Under the pieces are notes generated by a model. It was not told the DNA's origin and made no database searches. It saw only the letters and a list, made by a program, of their open reading frames with translations. A DNA stretch of 64,000 nucleotides. It comes from Flavobacterium palustre (lineage in GTDB: Bacteria; Bacteroidota; Bacteroidia; Flavobacteriales; Flavobacteriaceae). Both the position numbers and the translations under genes were made by a program. Every line of letters starts with the position of its first letter. Within the stretch, counting starts at the first letter, position 1. This document shows, one piece after another, positions 1-9,033 of the stretch. Location: positions 1 through 64,000 of the forward strand of contig NZ_BMGA01000010.1 of the NCBI RefSeq assembly GCF_014639535.1, in the 5' to 3' direction.

Positions 1-432
1 CAAAGTAGCGTCTGCTGTAGTTCTTGCAGAAGTTTCTGTTGCCAAATCATCAGCAATGGCAGCTTCGGCAGCTGTAGCACGAGTCACTTCATTGGCTAAA
101 TTAGTGGTCAAATTAGTGTCTGCTGTAGTTCTTGCAGAAGTTTCTGTAGCTAAGTCTGCAGCAATGGTAGCTTCAGCAGCTGTAGCACGAGTTAATTCGT
201 TTGCCAAATTAGTTGTCAAAGTAGCATCAGCTGTAGTTCTTGCAGAAGTTTCTGTAGCTAAGTCCGCAGCAATGGCATCTTCAGCAGCTGTAGCACGAGT
301 CACTTCATTTGATAAATTAATTGTCAAAGTAGCGTCTGCTGTAGTTCTTGCAGAAGTTTCTGTAGCTAAATCAGTAGCAATGGCAGCTTCAGCAGCTGTA
401 GCACGAGTCACTTCATTAGCTAAATTATTTGA
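1..432. repeat. 108-bp tandem repeats in coding sequence
   Basis: Equivalent bases fall at 56, 164, 272 and 380, an exact 108-bp period (36 codons). Units are nearly identical in DNA, with scattered substitutions, so duplication or homogenisation is recent. The array runs off the left edge, so copy number is unknown. Confidence 0.9.
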
Positions 433-1128
433 TAAGACCAATAATTTTCCATCAACATACATTTTTACCGATTTTACACTCGGGTATTTAATATCAGAAG
501 TTCCATCTGTAGTTAAATCAATTGATTTGTTGACCAAATCTTCTTTTAAATTTAATGCTGTTTGAGTAGCGTTACTAATTGGTTTATTCAAATCAGTTGT
601 ATTATCAACGTTTTCTATACCTAAATTCGTTCTAGCTCCTAAAAGAGTCGTTGCATTAGTACCTCCGTTTTCTATAGCAACAACACCAGTAACATTTTCA
701 GCATTGATTGCCGAAAAAGCAAGAGGCGCATAACTAAATTCCTGATTGCTTATCTCAGTATAAGTAGCACAATTTCCATTGGTATTAATTCCAACTATCA
801 AACTTTTCTTTGAAGAGTTCCAAACAATAGACTGAAATGAAGCAGCATATCCCGCAGTTTGTGTTCCTTTACCAATCACTAAGTTTACCATACCAAAACC
901 ATCCGTTTTGGTTTGTACTGTTTCCTGATATTCAACATTTGAAAATTCATCAACAAACTTGAATACCATACAAATATCCTTATTGACAACAGGGCTATTG
1001 GCATTATTTACTCCTGGTAATTGTTCTCCCTTAGGATTCATAATTATAGCCTGATAGCTTATTCCATTCGTTTGAGCTAAAGTTTGAGCTACTATAAAAA
1101 ATACAAATAATACTATTATTTTTTTCAT
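1..1128 (-). CDS. Exported protein with 36-residue coiled-coil-like repeats (3' end outside window)
   Basis: The frame is open from the ATG at 1126-1128 to the window edge, giving 376 residues with no stop. It begins with a signal peptide (MKKIIVLFVFFIVAQTLAQ) and a globular N-terminal part of about 230 residues. After that comes a 36-residue unit of the type NEVTRATAAEAAIATDLAT followed by ETSARTTADATLTTNLA, repeated at least four times up to the edge. The Ala/Thr-rich, charged, low-aromatic units suggest an extended helical or trimeric coiled-coil stalk, as in flavobacterial tail-fibre-like or adhesin-like surface proteins. It is the last gene of a three-gene minus-strand operon after a T9SS-sorted protein and a barrel, with only 7 bp to the gene before it. 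Exact function is unknown. Confidence 0.75.
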   Translation of the reverse strand, partial: MKKIIVLFVFFIVAQTLAQTNGISYQAIIMNPKGEQLPGVNNANSPVVNKDICMVFKFVDEFSNVEYQETVQTKTDGFGMVNLVIGKGTQTAGYAASFQSIVWNSSKKSLIVGINTNGNCATYTEISNQEFSYAPLAFSAINAENVTGVVAIENGGTNATTLLGARTNLGIENVDNTTDLNKPISNATQTALNLKEDLVNKSIDLTTDGTSDIKYPSVKSVKMYVDGKLLVLSNNLANEVTRATAAEAAIATDLATETSARTTADATLTINLSNEVTRATAAEDAIAADLATETSARTTADATLTTNLANELTRATAAEATIAADLATETSARTTADTNLTTNLANEVTRATAAEAAIADDLATETSARTTADATL

Positions 1129-1135
1129 ATTGAAA

Positions 1136-1765
1136 TTAATTAATGTTGAAATGAACTCCTAACTCTAACTGATTGGTGTTAAATGATAATTTCTCTTTAG
1201 AAGTATTGGTAATATTTATACTCTGACAAAAATTATAGCCTAAGCTTAAAGCTCCGAAGGAAGAAATGGCATATTTAGCAGAAAATCCAATGGAAGATTG
1301 CAATATAATTCCTGAAAATTCTTTCTGCTGCTTTAAGTCATAATAGTTACCATTAATTTCCTGTTTACCATAAATCATAGTGGAACAATCCAAAGCTGTT
1401 TTAACTAAAAAATCAAAATCTTTTTTAGGTTTATTTTTACTAGACAACAAAGAATATAAGAATCCTCCATGAACACCAAGATACTGAGTATCCCAACGAT
1501 AAGAATTGGCAGAATTCCCGCCTATTGCATTATAATCATTCAAGGAAAGTCCTAATTGATAAGAAACTTTTTTAATGCCCAACGGTTTTTCAAATCCAAC
1601 TTCATAAAAACCACCTGTACCACTTTGAATATTTGGATTTACTTGAAGACTTTCGTCTTTATAAATGTACTTGGTATAATTTTTACCTGTTTTGAAATAA
1701 AGCTCTTGTGAAAAAAGAGGAATCGTAAGCAAAAAGAAGAAAATGAATAAGTAGTTTTTTATCAT
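1136..1765 (-). CDS. Outer-membrane beta-barrel-like protein
   Basis: 209 residues with a clear signal peptide (MIKNYLFIFFFLLTIPLFSQ) followed by alternating aromatic/polar strands and a barrel-like C-terminus ending in LELGVHFNIN. Strand-like segments such as FYEVGFEKPLGIKKVSYQLG and SFGALSLGYNF fit a small 8- to 10-strand barrel. Its start overlaps the stop of the preceding gene by ATGA (1762-1765), so translation is probably coupled. A barrel beside a T9SS cargo protein and a repeat-stalk protein suggests a surface assembly. No specific family is recognised, and outer-membrane location is inferred. Confidence 0.65.
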   Translation of the reverse strand: MIKNYLFIFFFLLTIPLFSQELYFKTGKNYTKYIYKDESLQVNPNIQSGTGGFYEVGFEKPLGIKKVSYQLGLSLNDYNAIGGNSANSYRWDTQYLGVHGGFLYSLLSSKNKPKKDFDFLVKTALDCSTMIYGKQEINGNYYDLKQQKEFSGIILQSSIGFSAKYAISSFGALSLGYNFCQSINITNTSKEKLSFNTNQLELGVHFNIN

Positions 1766-2232
1766 AGTTTAATTAATTTAGTATAGTATTTAAAGTTGGT
1801 GGTCTGTAGTTGAACTAAGTATTCTGAGCGAGGCAATTTAGCCAGTTCAATGGTCAAAATAGTATTCTCAATTTTGACTTCTTTTGAGAAAACCAATCGT
1901 CCACTGATGTCAAAAACATGAATCTCAATTGGATTAGGCATAAGTTGTGAAAACTCAAAATTAACAACATCCTTAAACGGGTTAGGATAAGTTCGGGTTA
2001 CGATCTCAGTTTTTTCAGTAGAAGCAATATAACTTCCCCAAAGACTTTGCTGAAATCCTTGCATAACAATTTCTTTATTACTAGAATTACCAATAATGCT
2101 TTGTTGACCTATAGTTTGACTTATAATATAGCCCTCAGCAGTTTTTGTGGTTATTCCTTGTGAAGAAAGCATCTGATGATGTAATACTTGCCCATAAAAA
2201 GGAACGGTAAATAATATAAACAAATACCTCAT
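1762..2232 (-). CDS. Small T9SS-secreted protein with C-terminal sorting domain
   Basis: About 156 residues. An N-terminal signal sequence (MRYLFILFTVPFYGQ) is followed by about 65 residues and then a typical type A sorting domain: TYPNPFKDVVNFEF, IHVFDISGRLVFSKEV and a Lys-rich end (KYYTKLIKL). This domain targets proteins to the type IX secretion system, where it is removed at the cell surface. I chose the start at 2232 because it puts the signal peptide at the very N-terminus; an ATG six codons upstream (2250) is also in frame. The part before the sorting domain contains ISQTIGQQSIIG, often seen in short flavobacterial proteins encoded next to barrel proteins. First gene of the operon. Confidence 0.8.
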   Translation of the reverse strand: MRYLFILFTVPFYGQVLHHQMLSSQGITTKTAEGYIISQTIGQQSIIGNSSNKEIVMQGFQQSLWGSYIASTEKTEIVTRTYPNPFKDVVNFEFSQLMPNPIEIHVFDISGRLVFSKEVKIENTILTIELAKLPRSEYLVQLQTTNFKYYTKLIKL

Positions 2233-2250
2233 AAAAATAATTTTAAACAA

Positions 2251-2594
2251 ACTTAATCGATATTTTTATACATTTCATCGATATTTTAAAAAATACCAGA
2301 TAAAAAACAGAATCAGTAACAACTTTTTAGTTTTTAGTAAGTACACAAACCATATTAAACACAAAAATCACATATAAAACTTTTATTTACAACAAATTAC
2401 AACAACAAAACAATTAGCTTTCAACTAACAATTTTAAATTATTTGAAATAATTTTTCAATTTTTAGTAAGTCGGTAATTAAATAAATAAAAACTGCTACA
2501 TTTGGAAACAGGCTGAAATTGTGTACAAAGTACCTTTTTAAAACCTTTAAAGAATTATTCTTATGCTTATGCCAAAAAACTAATAAAAAACCAA
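2251..2594. promoter_or_regulatory. Divergent intergenic region with promoter and 12-bp direct repeats
   Basis: Separates the minus-strand surface operon from the plus-strand AraC gene. A Bacteroidota -7 box TACATTTG lies at 2497-2504 on the plus strand. The 12-mer TTTTTAGTAAGT occurs twice, at 2331-2342 and 2460-2471, and ATCGATATTTTT is doubled near 2255-2290. These are candidate binding sites for the adjacent regulator; that role is inferred. Confidence 0.45.
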
Positions 2595-3773
2595 ATGATT
2601 TCAAATTTACTTTGCATTATTACTGGAATACTGGGCTTAATAACTACCTTTCTAATCTTTGGAAGTTACAGATTAAACAGGATGATGAATGTGTATATGA
2701 TGTTATTAATACTCGTTATTTCCTTACGTCATTTATTAATAGGTTTAACATATTTTATATCAACTCCTCTTTCTGTTCATTCTTTTTATAACAACACCTA
2801 TGTCTATTCTAATTTTGCAACAGTTGTCATTCCTCTATTTTATTTGTACTTTAAAAATTTAGCCAGCAATAATAAAAAATTTAATCGCAAAGAATTATTG
2901 CATTTTGTTTTCCCAATAAGCTTCTTTTTTATAATAGTGCTACTTGATAAATTAGAGCTTATTACAATACAATTGGAAATTCTGCTTTACACCGTCTTTT
3001 TTGCTTATACAGCGTGTTATACCCTATTATGCTACCAACTATTAAAAAACACGATTTGGTCAATTAAAACGGAAACTAAAACCCTAAAAAAACAAAATGA
3101 ATTAATAAAAAAATGGACAGCATTTTTATTCATAACAATCTGCATCATAAGCATTAGACTAATCGTTTCTATCCTGCTAAAGAGCTATAACGATGAACAC
3201 ATAAAAGGACTTAGCTACCAATGGATTTCCTCCTTGATTTGGTTATTTATTCTTATCAAAATATTGATTTCTCCCGAAATACTCTATGGATATGATATGC
3301 TTAGCCAAAAAATAAATGAAAACAGAAACAATGACCTCATCCTAAATACTCTCTGGAATACCTCCCCAAACATCGATTTAAACAACAGTCAACATTTAAT
3401 TTTAAAAGAAAAAATAGATAAAAACATTTTGTCCTATATAGAACAAATTGAAAAATTATCTTTTGAATATCAATTATTCAGAGATCCTAATATGAAACTT
3501 AGCGATTTAGCAAACAAACTTAATGTTCCTAAAAGTCACCTGTCTTATTTATTCAAATACCACTGTACTATTTCATTTTCGGAATACAAAAAAACAATCC
3601 GAATTCACGATGCCATCAAACATATTGAACAGGATTATCTAAAAAACAACACTTTAGATTCATTATCAAAAGAAGTAGGTTTTACATCTTACAATCCTTT
3701 TTTTACCAGTTTTAAAGAAGTTGCCGGTGTCTCTCCTATTGAATATTCAAAGAATTTAAGTTTTGGAAATTAA
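2595..3773 (+). CDS. Membrane-anchored AraC-family transcriptional regulator
   Basis: 392 residues. The N-terminal ~230 residues form about seven hydrophobic helices (first LLCIITGILGLITTFLIFGS), and the C-terminal ~100 residues are an AraC/XylS double helix-turn-helix (MKLSDLANKLNVPKSHLSYL, then SLSKEVGFTSYNPFFTSFKE, ending in GVSPIEYSKN). This 7TM-AraC layout is common in Flavobacteriia and suggests a regulator that senses a membrane or envelope signal. It is transcribed away from the T9SS/barrel operon and may control it through the repeats in the shared intergenic region; this is inference. A bidirectional terminator separates it from convergent ccsBA. The signal sensed cannot be read from sequence. 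Confidence 0.85.
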   Translation: MISNLLCIITGILGLITTFLIFGSYRLNRMMNVYMMLLILVISLRHLLIGLTYFISTPLSVHSFYNNTYVYSNFATVVIPLFYLYFKNLASNNKKFNRKELLHFVFPISFFFIIVLLDKLELITIQLEILLYTVFFAYTACYTLLCYQLLKNTIWSIKTETKTLKKQNELIKKWTAFLFITICIISIRLIVSILLKSYNDEHIKGLSYQWISSLIWLFILIKILISPEILYGYDMLSQKINENRNNDLILNTLWNTSPNIDLNNSQHLILKEKIDKNILSYIEQIEKLSFEYQLFRDPNMKLSDLANKLNVPKSHLSYLFKYHCTISFSEYKKTIRIHDAIKHIEQDYLKNNTLDSLSKEVGFTSYNPFFTSFKEVAGVSPIEYSKNLSFGN

Positions 3774-3776
3774 AAA

Positions 3777-3812
3777 AAGCCGTTTCAAGTGTTATCTCGA
3801 AACGGCTTTTCT
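3777..3812. terminator. Bidirectional rho-independent terminator
   Basis: Perfect 9-bp inverted repeat AGCCGTTTC / GAAACGGCT (3778-3786, 3799-3807) flanked by A- and T-tracts, between the convergent AraC and ccsBA genes. Confidence 0.85.
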
Positions 3813-3832
3813 ATTTTAAAATCACATTTATA

Positions 3833-6800
3833 TTATTTCTTATAATACTTTCTGTACTTAGGATAAGTAATTGCTCCTATTAAAGCAATACCTCCCATAG
3901 AATAGTAAATCCAGTTTAACGAATGTGCCTCACCACTGGCATAGGAATGCAATCCTACCAAGTGGAAATTGACTCCGTAATAAGTAAACAATATGGATAT
4001 AAAAGCAAACATACTCATCAGGTTGAAAATCCATTTCCCTCTTAAACTAGGAACAAAACGAGCATGAATTACAAAAGCATAGACCATAATACTAATTAAT
4101 GCCCAAGTTTCTTTTGGATCCCAACCCCAGTAACGACCCCAGCTTTCGTTAGCCCATTGCCCGCCAAGGAAGTTTCCAATAGTCAACATAATCAATCCAA
4201 TGGTCAATGCCATTTCGTTGATATAGCTAATCTCTTTGATGTTTAAATCCATCTTGGCTTTGTTCTTTTCGTTGGTAAAAAAGATTAACAGTAAGGCAAC
4301 AAAACCTAATATCATTCCCAGTGCAAACGGCCCGTAACTCGCTACAATCACCGCAACGTGAATCATTAACCAATAGGAATTTAAAACCGGTTGTAAATTG
4401 GCAATTTCAGGATCAATCCAGTTCATGTAAGCTGCCATCAAAATCATAGCAGTCACAAAAGCAGAGGATGCCACAGTTAATTTTGATTTAATATCGAAGG
4501 CTAAACCAAAGAACATCGTAGCCCAGGAAACATATACAATCGATTCATAAGCATTACTCCATGGCGCATGACCGGAAATGTACCAACGGGCAATTAATCC
4601 TGCGGTATGCAATGCAAACAATAATCCAATGATAATGTGCATGCCGTTAACCAAATAGTTCAACGCTTTTCTTTCTTTAAATATTTTTAAAATAGTAAAC
4701 AAAAGCATTAAAATGGCTGCTGTTAAATACCAATACGGTAATTTTTGGAAAACATCATATTTATTATATAAAATTTCCAATGTCACCTTATCTTCTGACG
4801 GCAATACTTTAGCACCAAATTTCTTCTGGAAACCATGCAAACTTTCTAATAATTCATCAGCATTTTTATAATCTCCGGACACTGAAGCATTGTTCAATGA
4901 ACCAAAATACAACGGCAAAACACTTTTAGTATAAGTCGAATCCATACCTTTTAAACCGGCAGTTTCTAACTCGTTGAAAGCAATCCATTTATTATTAGGG
5001 TCGTTCGGAATTGGGAAAATCTTCAAAATCGTTCCGCTCAATGCCGATTCCATCAAGTTGACTTTTTTATCCGTTTCTACGAAATCTTTTTCAAACTGAT
5101 TTGGATTAGCCGCCTGATAAGCTGCTTCTAAATAAGGAGATAATTTATAATTTCCCTGTCCGTCAAAAAAGGCAATAAAAGGCGCATATTTTGCTTTAGC
5201 GTCAATTCCAATAATTTTACGGATGCTGTCATTCCCGCTTTTGATATAAATCAATGGAACTTCAATCCACAACTGTGCATATTGTGACATCGACAAAAAC
5301 ACCTGATCGGAATTCATGCCTTTGTATTCGTTAGCATGACTTACTTTTCGCAATAATTCAGACGAAAAAGTATTAATTGGTTTCATCCTTCCGCCTGCAT
5401 CCTGAATAATCAATCGACCAAATTGAGCTGCATGTTTTTCTGAAACCTTGTATTTTGTTATTAAAGAATCCAACTGTTTCTCTGTTGGAGCCACTCTTAC
5501 AGGCATTTTCCCCGATTTGGTATTTTCACTATGAGCGTGATTGTGTTGCTGTTCGGTATGGTCATGATTGTGGTCGTGCCCTTCGTGATCGTGATCCTGA
5601 ATTTGTGCAAAACCATTAAAACTCAGGAATAAAACTAAAACGGTAATTAATTTATCTTTTTTATCCTTAACGACATCCAATTTTCGTTTCAAATCAGCAA
5701 AACGGGAATGTTTGGTAAACATAATGGCCATTAACGAAAAGAACAACAGGAAATACCCCGCATAGGTAATGTTAGTTCCCCAAAAATCATGATTTACTGA
5801 TAATATGGTACCTTTTTCATCTGGATCAAAGCCTGACTGGAAAAAACGATAGCCTTTGTGGTCTAAAACATGATTCATATAAATACGGGCATCAAATGGT
5901 TTTTCTGCCGAATCCAAAACTGTTACCTTACTTTCAAATGAAGAATAACTTTTCTCCGTTCCCGGATATTTTTGCGCAATAAAATCGTTTAATTTTACTT
6001 TAAAAGGCAAAATATAAGCCTTACTGCCATAAAATAATGAATATTCAATATTACCGATTTTCACTGTTTCAGGTTCGCCAGTTTTACCTTTCGAGCCTAA
6101 AATAGTAACTTCTTTTTCCTGTCCTTCGGCTTTAACAGTCAGAACTAAAGCATCTTCGTGAGTTTTCGCTTTGAAGTCATTATTGGATTCGTAATCAATA
6201 ACACCTCTTACAGCAGGATCTGGAAAAACAATTCGAATATCACCTATGCTGTACAACGAACGCATCATCAACGGCTGCACTTTATCTTTAGAAACCTCAC
6301 CCTGTAACTTATCAGCCATACGCATAAAGTTACCTTCAAAAGGTGTTTGAATTGTATAATTTACGCCGTCAAAATTAATATTGATAGCTCCATCAGTAGG
6401 TTTGTTTAATGCAAAAAGCACATTGTGAATATTTTGCACTTCGCCTTCTTTCAGAAAATGCTCCTCACGTCCGCCCGAACCTGCTTCGACTAATTTCATA
6501 TACAAAGTCCCTTTGGCATCCGGTTTCACATACTCTTTAGCGCCCATGATAAAATTTTTGTACTTGATTTCAAAAGGCGTATCGGCAAATTGTCCTACAA
6601 CACTAAAATCATTATTGGTTACCGGAGATAACAAAACTGCCTTTTCAAAAACCCTGCGTTTCATCTCGCCTTTGTATTCTCCATCAACAAAAACAGTCAG
6701 AAAGGTTTTATCCGAATAAAACTGGTTTTCGGTAGCGTTTTCACGAATAGGCATCATGCCCTCATAACTGATATAACGGGTTATAAAAGCACCCAAAAGA

Positions 6801-7066
6801 ATAAAAATAAAAGCCAAATGCAGCAATAAAGTAGCCCATTTTTCTTTTTTTAACAACTGATAACGCTTGATATTTCCAATGAAATTAACCATAAAAAACA
6901 CCATAATTCCTTCAAACCACCAGGTGTTATAAACCCAAATTCGGGCCGTATCGGTATTGTATTTACTTTCGATGAAGGTTCCTGCTGCCATTGCTACTGC
7001 AAAAGCCAGAAAAAGAAAAGCCATTAAGCGGGTAGAAAATAAAAAAGAGTATATTTTTTTATCCAT
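3833..7066 (-). CDS. ccsBA: Fused cytochrome c maturation protein CcsBA (ResB-CcsA)
   Basis: 1077 residues, the usual size of the epsilonproteobacterial/Bacteroidota fusion of both System II proteins. Residues ~1-460 are ResB/CcsB-like: N-terminal membrane helices, a large periplasmic domain, and a helix before residue 460. Residues ~780-1077 are CcsA: several helices and the haem-handling WWD segment WGRYWGWDPKETWALI near residue 975, with conserved His residues around it. System II carries haem outward and attaches it to apocytochrome c CxxCH motifs. Between the halves there is a second signal-peptide-like stretch (LITVLVLFLSFNGFAQ, ~472-487) followed by a His-rich tract (~487-514) and a periplasmic domain of about 250 residues. 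Single-gene transcript; the stop is close to the terminator. Confidence 0.92.
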   Translation of the reverse strand: MDKKIYSFLFSTRLMAFLFLAFAVAMAAGTFIESKYNTDTARIWVYNTWWFEGIMVFFMVNFIGNIKRYQLLKKEKWATLLLHLAFIFILLGAFITRYISYEGMMPIRENATENQFYSDKTFLTVFVDGEYKGEMKRRVFEKAVLLSPVTNNDFSVVGQFADTPFEIKYKNFIMGAKEYVKPDAKGTLYMKLVEAGSGGREEHFLKEGEVQNIHNVLFALNKPTDGAININFDGVNYTIQTPFEGNFMRMADKLQGEVSKDKVQPLMMRSLYSIGDIRIVFPDPAVRGVIDYESNNDFKAKTHEDALVLTVKAEGQEKEVTILGSKGKTGEPETVKIGNIEYSLFYGSKAYILPFKVKLNDFIAQKYPGTEKSYSSFESKVTVLDSAEKPFDARIYMNHVLDHKGYRFFQSGFDPDEKGTILSVNHDFWGTNITYAGYFLLFFSLMAIMFTKHSRFADLKRKLDVVKDKKDKLITVLVLFLSFNGFAQIQDHDHEGHDHNHDHTEQQHNHAHSENTKSGKMPVRVAPTEKQLDSLITKYKVSEKHAAQFGRLIIQDAGGRMKPINTFSSELLRKVSHANEYKGMNSDQVFLSMSQYAQLWIEVPLIYIKSGNDSIRKIIGIDAKAKYAPFIAFFDGQGNYKLSPYLEAAYQAANPNQFEKDFVETDKKVNLMESALSGTILKIFPIPNDPNNKWIAFNELETAGLKGMDSTYTKSVLPLYFGSLNNASVSGDYKNADELLESLHGFQKKFGAKVLPSEDKVTLEILYNKYDVFQKLPYWYLTAAILMLLFTILKIFKERKALNYLVNGMHIIIGLLFALHTAGLIARWYISGHAPWSNAYESIVYVSWATMFFGLAFDIKSKLTVASSAFVTAMILMAAYMNWIDPEIANLQPVLNSYWLMIHVAVIVASYGPFALGMILGFVALLLIFFTNEKNKAKMDLNIKEISYINEMALTIGLIMLTIGNFLGGQWANESWGRYWGWDPKETWALISIMVYAFVIHARFVPSLRGKWIFNLMSMFAFISILFTYYGVNFHLVGLHSYASGEAHSLNWIYYSMGGIALIGAITYPKYRKYYKK

Positions 7067-7430
7067 TTGTAAGGAATTGTGTTTTGTAAAAGTGCCACAA
7101 AAGTACTTAAAAATGTTGACTTCTAAAGTCAGGCAATTGTTAATTAAAATCCAAAATTAAGACACTGAAAACCTATTTATTGTTCTTTTTTTGGGCGTGC
7201 TCTTGTTGCAGAACTTTTTCGGGAAAATAGCTTTTTTTCTCAGCAACAAGGTCGGGTGATACGCTGTATTTTTTATTCCACTGCGTTCCATAAAAAGATG
7301 CCGCTCCTCCCCCTCACGAAAATTTCACAAAGAGAGGTTTGTTATACAAAAAACACTTTTTGTAAGACTATTTTAATATATTTGAAAAGAATGCAGCAAA
7401 CATCAAAAAAAGTCACTTCTCTATAAATTT
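7067..7430. other. Intergenic region; weak decayed-ORF trace
   Basis: No complete gene seen. On the minus strand, 7173-7313 reads open for 46 codons after an in-frame TGA (ending in PEKVLQQEHAQKKNNK) but has no start codon, so it may be the tail of a lost gene or chance. No promoter or terminator recognised for the neighbours. Confidence 0.3.
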
Positions 7431-8123
7431 ATGAAACAATATTACTCCATAATTTTAAGCTTAATATTTTTTAATTGTTTAGGCCAGAAAACAAATCAAA
7501 ATATCAATTCAAATTCAATCAAAAAACAAGTTGAATTATTTGAGTTTGAACTAAAATCTAACATAATAAAACCAACATTTTCAACTATTACAGACTCTGT
7601 TTCATTTTTTGATTCTAAACTAAAAATCAAGACTATTAAAAACAAAAATCATTTTCAAATTAAAATAAACGGAAATAAAATTGAAACTGACAAATATCTA
7701 ACTTTAAATGATGTTTGGAACAAAAAAGATTCAATCAATTACGCAAATCAAATTTCTCAAGTTAAATATTACAAACCCTTAAATTTATTAATACTCCAAC
7801 TCGATTTTTATCCTTGTACTGGACTTGGTTGTGCTGTTAATTATCAATTAATTTATGATTTAAGTTCAAAAAAAACATATCCATTTGGAAGATTTCGAAC
7901 AGGATTTGACATGAATTTATACAAGTTTAAAAATGACATTTATTATTTAAGTAAAAGTTTTTATGGTAGAAATGCTCAACTAAAAGATACTATCATTTAC
8001 AACCTTTATAAAATAAAACCAAAATCTATTCCCCAGAGAGATGAAAAATATTTTGCAAAGTTCACATATGAAGATGAGAATTATGAAAATGAAACAAGCT
8101 TTACTAGAAAATGGATACAATAG
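7431..8123 (+). CDS. Exported protein of unknown function
   Basis: 230 residues with an N-terminal export signal (MKQYYSIILSLIFFNCLGQ) that could be cleaved after GQ or, less likely, be a divergent lipoprotein signal at Cys16. The mature part is Lys/Asn-rich with many short beta-like segments and no recognised domain. A CTGLGCAVNY segment near residue 125 has two Cys that could form a disulfide. Very AT-rich. It stands 62 bp before a small membrane-protein gene, and nothing in the surroundings explains its role. Confidence 0.6.
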   Translation: MKQYYSIILSLIFFNCLGQKTNQNINSNSIKKQVELFEFELKSNIIKPTFSTITDSVSFFDSKLKIKTIKNKNHFQIKINGNKIETDKYLTLNDVWNKKDSINYANQISQVKYYKPLNLLILQLDFYPCTGLGCAVNYQLIYDLSSKKTYPFGRFRTGFDMNLYKFKNDIYYLSKSFYGRNAQLKDTIIYNLYKIKPKSIPQRDEKYFAKFTYEDENYENETSFTRKWIQ

Positions 8124-8185
8124 CTCCATAACTTCTGGCTCGATTTCATCGAGTGCCTACTTAAATTAAAAAAACCAAATATTAT

Positions 8186-8488
8186 ATGCTATACCTAATA
8201 TCCTTTTTATTACTATTTATACCAACAGTTTTCCAATACAAAATGGGAAATAAGGCATTAAACAAATCAATCAGTACTAATTATATTGTAATTTGTATTT
8301 TAAGTTTTTTTATGCAGCTGATTTTTACTTTTATAAGTTTTATTACTGTAATATTTGCCATAACAAATAGTGGAATTAAATGTGCTACAGGTGCCATTGG
8401 AATTATCCCAATCAGCATTATTATCTCACTTTTTATGATTCTAATCATTATTTTCCAACTAATCCGTAAAAAACAAAAAACAAAATAA
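8186..8488 (+). CDS. Small integral membrane protein, unknown function
   Basis: 100 residues with three hydrophobic segments (LYLISFLLLFIPTVF; YIVICILSFFMQLIFTFISF; IGIIPISIIISLFMILIIIF) and a basic tail (RKKQKTK). Probably a three-helix inner-membrane protein with no recognised family. Its TAA stop overlaps the ATA first codon of the following small reading frame (ATAA at 8485-8488), an arrangement like the usual ATGA coupling. Confidence 0.55.
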   Translation: MLYLISFLLLFIPTVFQYKMGNKALNKSISTNYIVICILSFFMQLIFTFISFITVIFAITNSGIKCATGAIGIIPISIIISLFMILIIIFQLIRKKQKTK

Positions 8489-8703
8489 ACCCCACAATAA
8501 GTCAAAAAATAATCGCCATTTGTAACGAAAAAATTGAAAAGAAAGGAGAAAACGTCGGGCTTTCCTTTTATGCTTTCTTTGCCAATAAAAACGATAATCC
8601 CAAACTTTTAATGGAAGTGGCTGAGTGGTGGATTATGAAACACCAACTCGATCATTTTGAAAAAGCAGTAAAAATTAGAGAAATGGTGGAAAATGGATTG
8701 TAA
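8485..8703 (+). pseudogene. Small conserved-looking ORF lacking a standard start codon
   Basis: 72 codons reading INPTISQKIIAICNEKIEKK and ending in FEKAVKIREMVENGL. The frame is open from a TAA at 8467 but has no ATG, GTG or TTG before the middle of the protein. The natural first codon is ATA at 8485, placed exactly where an ATGA-style overlap with the upstream gene would sit, so a G-to-A change at the start codon is the simplest explanation. The protein text (GLSFYAFFANKNDNPKLLME, VAEWWIMKH) is not low-complexity and resembles small flavobacterial cytosolic proteins of unknown function. Either a recent pseudogene or a rare ATA start. Confidence 0.5.
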
Positions 8704-9033
8704 TTTTTTTTAACCGCAAAGAGAGCGAAGTTTTCCGCAAAGGTCTCTAACCTTAGAATTTAAAAATAATCTGCTAATCTGCGGTAAAAGTTCTAACCGC
8801 ACAATGCTTTCGCAAAGATCTCAAAGATTAATATTAAAAAAATCTGTGGAAATTTCAGCGCAATGATTGTAAAAAATTAATTCGTGACCCGAGCGAAAGC
8901 GAATAGACGAAGTAATTCGTGGCTAAAAATCCAACCGCAAATTCGCAAATTTTTCCGCAAAGTTCATTTTAAAAACTTCTTTTTGTTATTGAAATTGATA
9001 TTGATTATTGCTATTGAAATTGATTATTGCAAC
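8704..9033. repeat. Intergenic repeat cluster with REP-like copy A
   Basis: No gene. The stretch is made of variants of AACCGCAAAG / CGCAAAG text plus a 46-bp partly palindromic unit at 8878-8923 (core GACCCGAGCGAAAGCGAAT). The same unit recurs in inverted pairs at 12099-12147 and 12283-12329, so it belongs to a dispersed repeat family. Confidence 0.7.

Noticed and set aside
56-565. Plus-strand 169-codon open frame rich in Ala/Val
   Set aside because: It is the antisense shadow of the 108-bp repeats of the minus-strand surface gene, which has a signal peptide and continues over 376 codons.
7173-7313. Minus-strand 46-codon open stretch in the gap before 7431
   Set aside because: No start codon and an in-frame TGA directly upstream; too short to call a gene. 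Kept only as a possible remnant.
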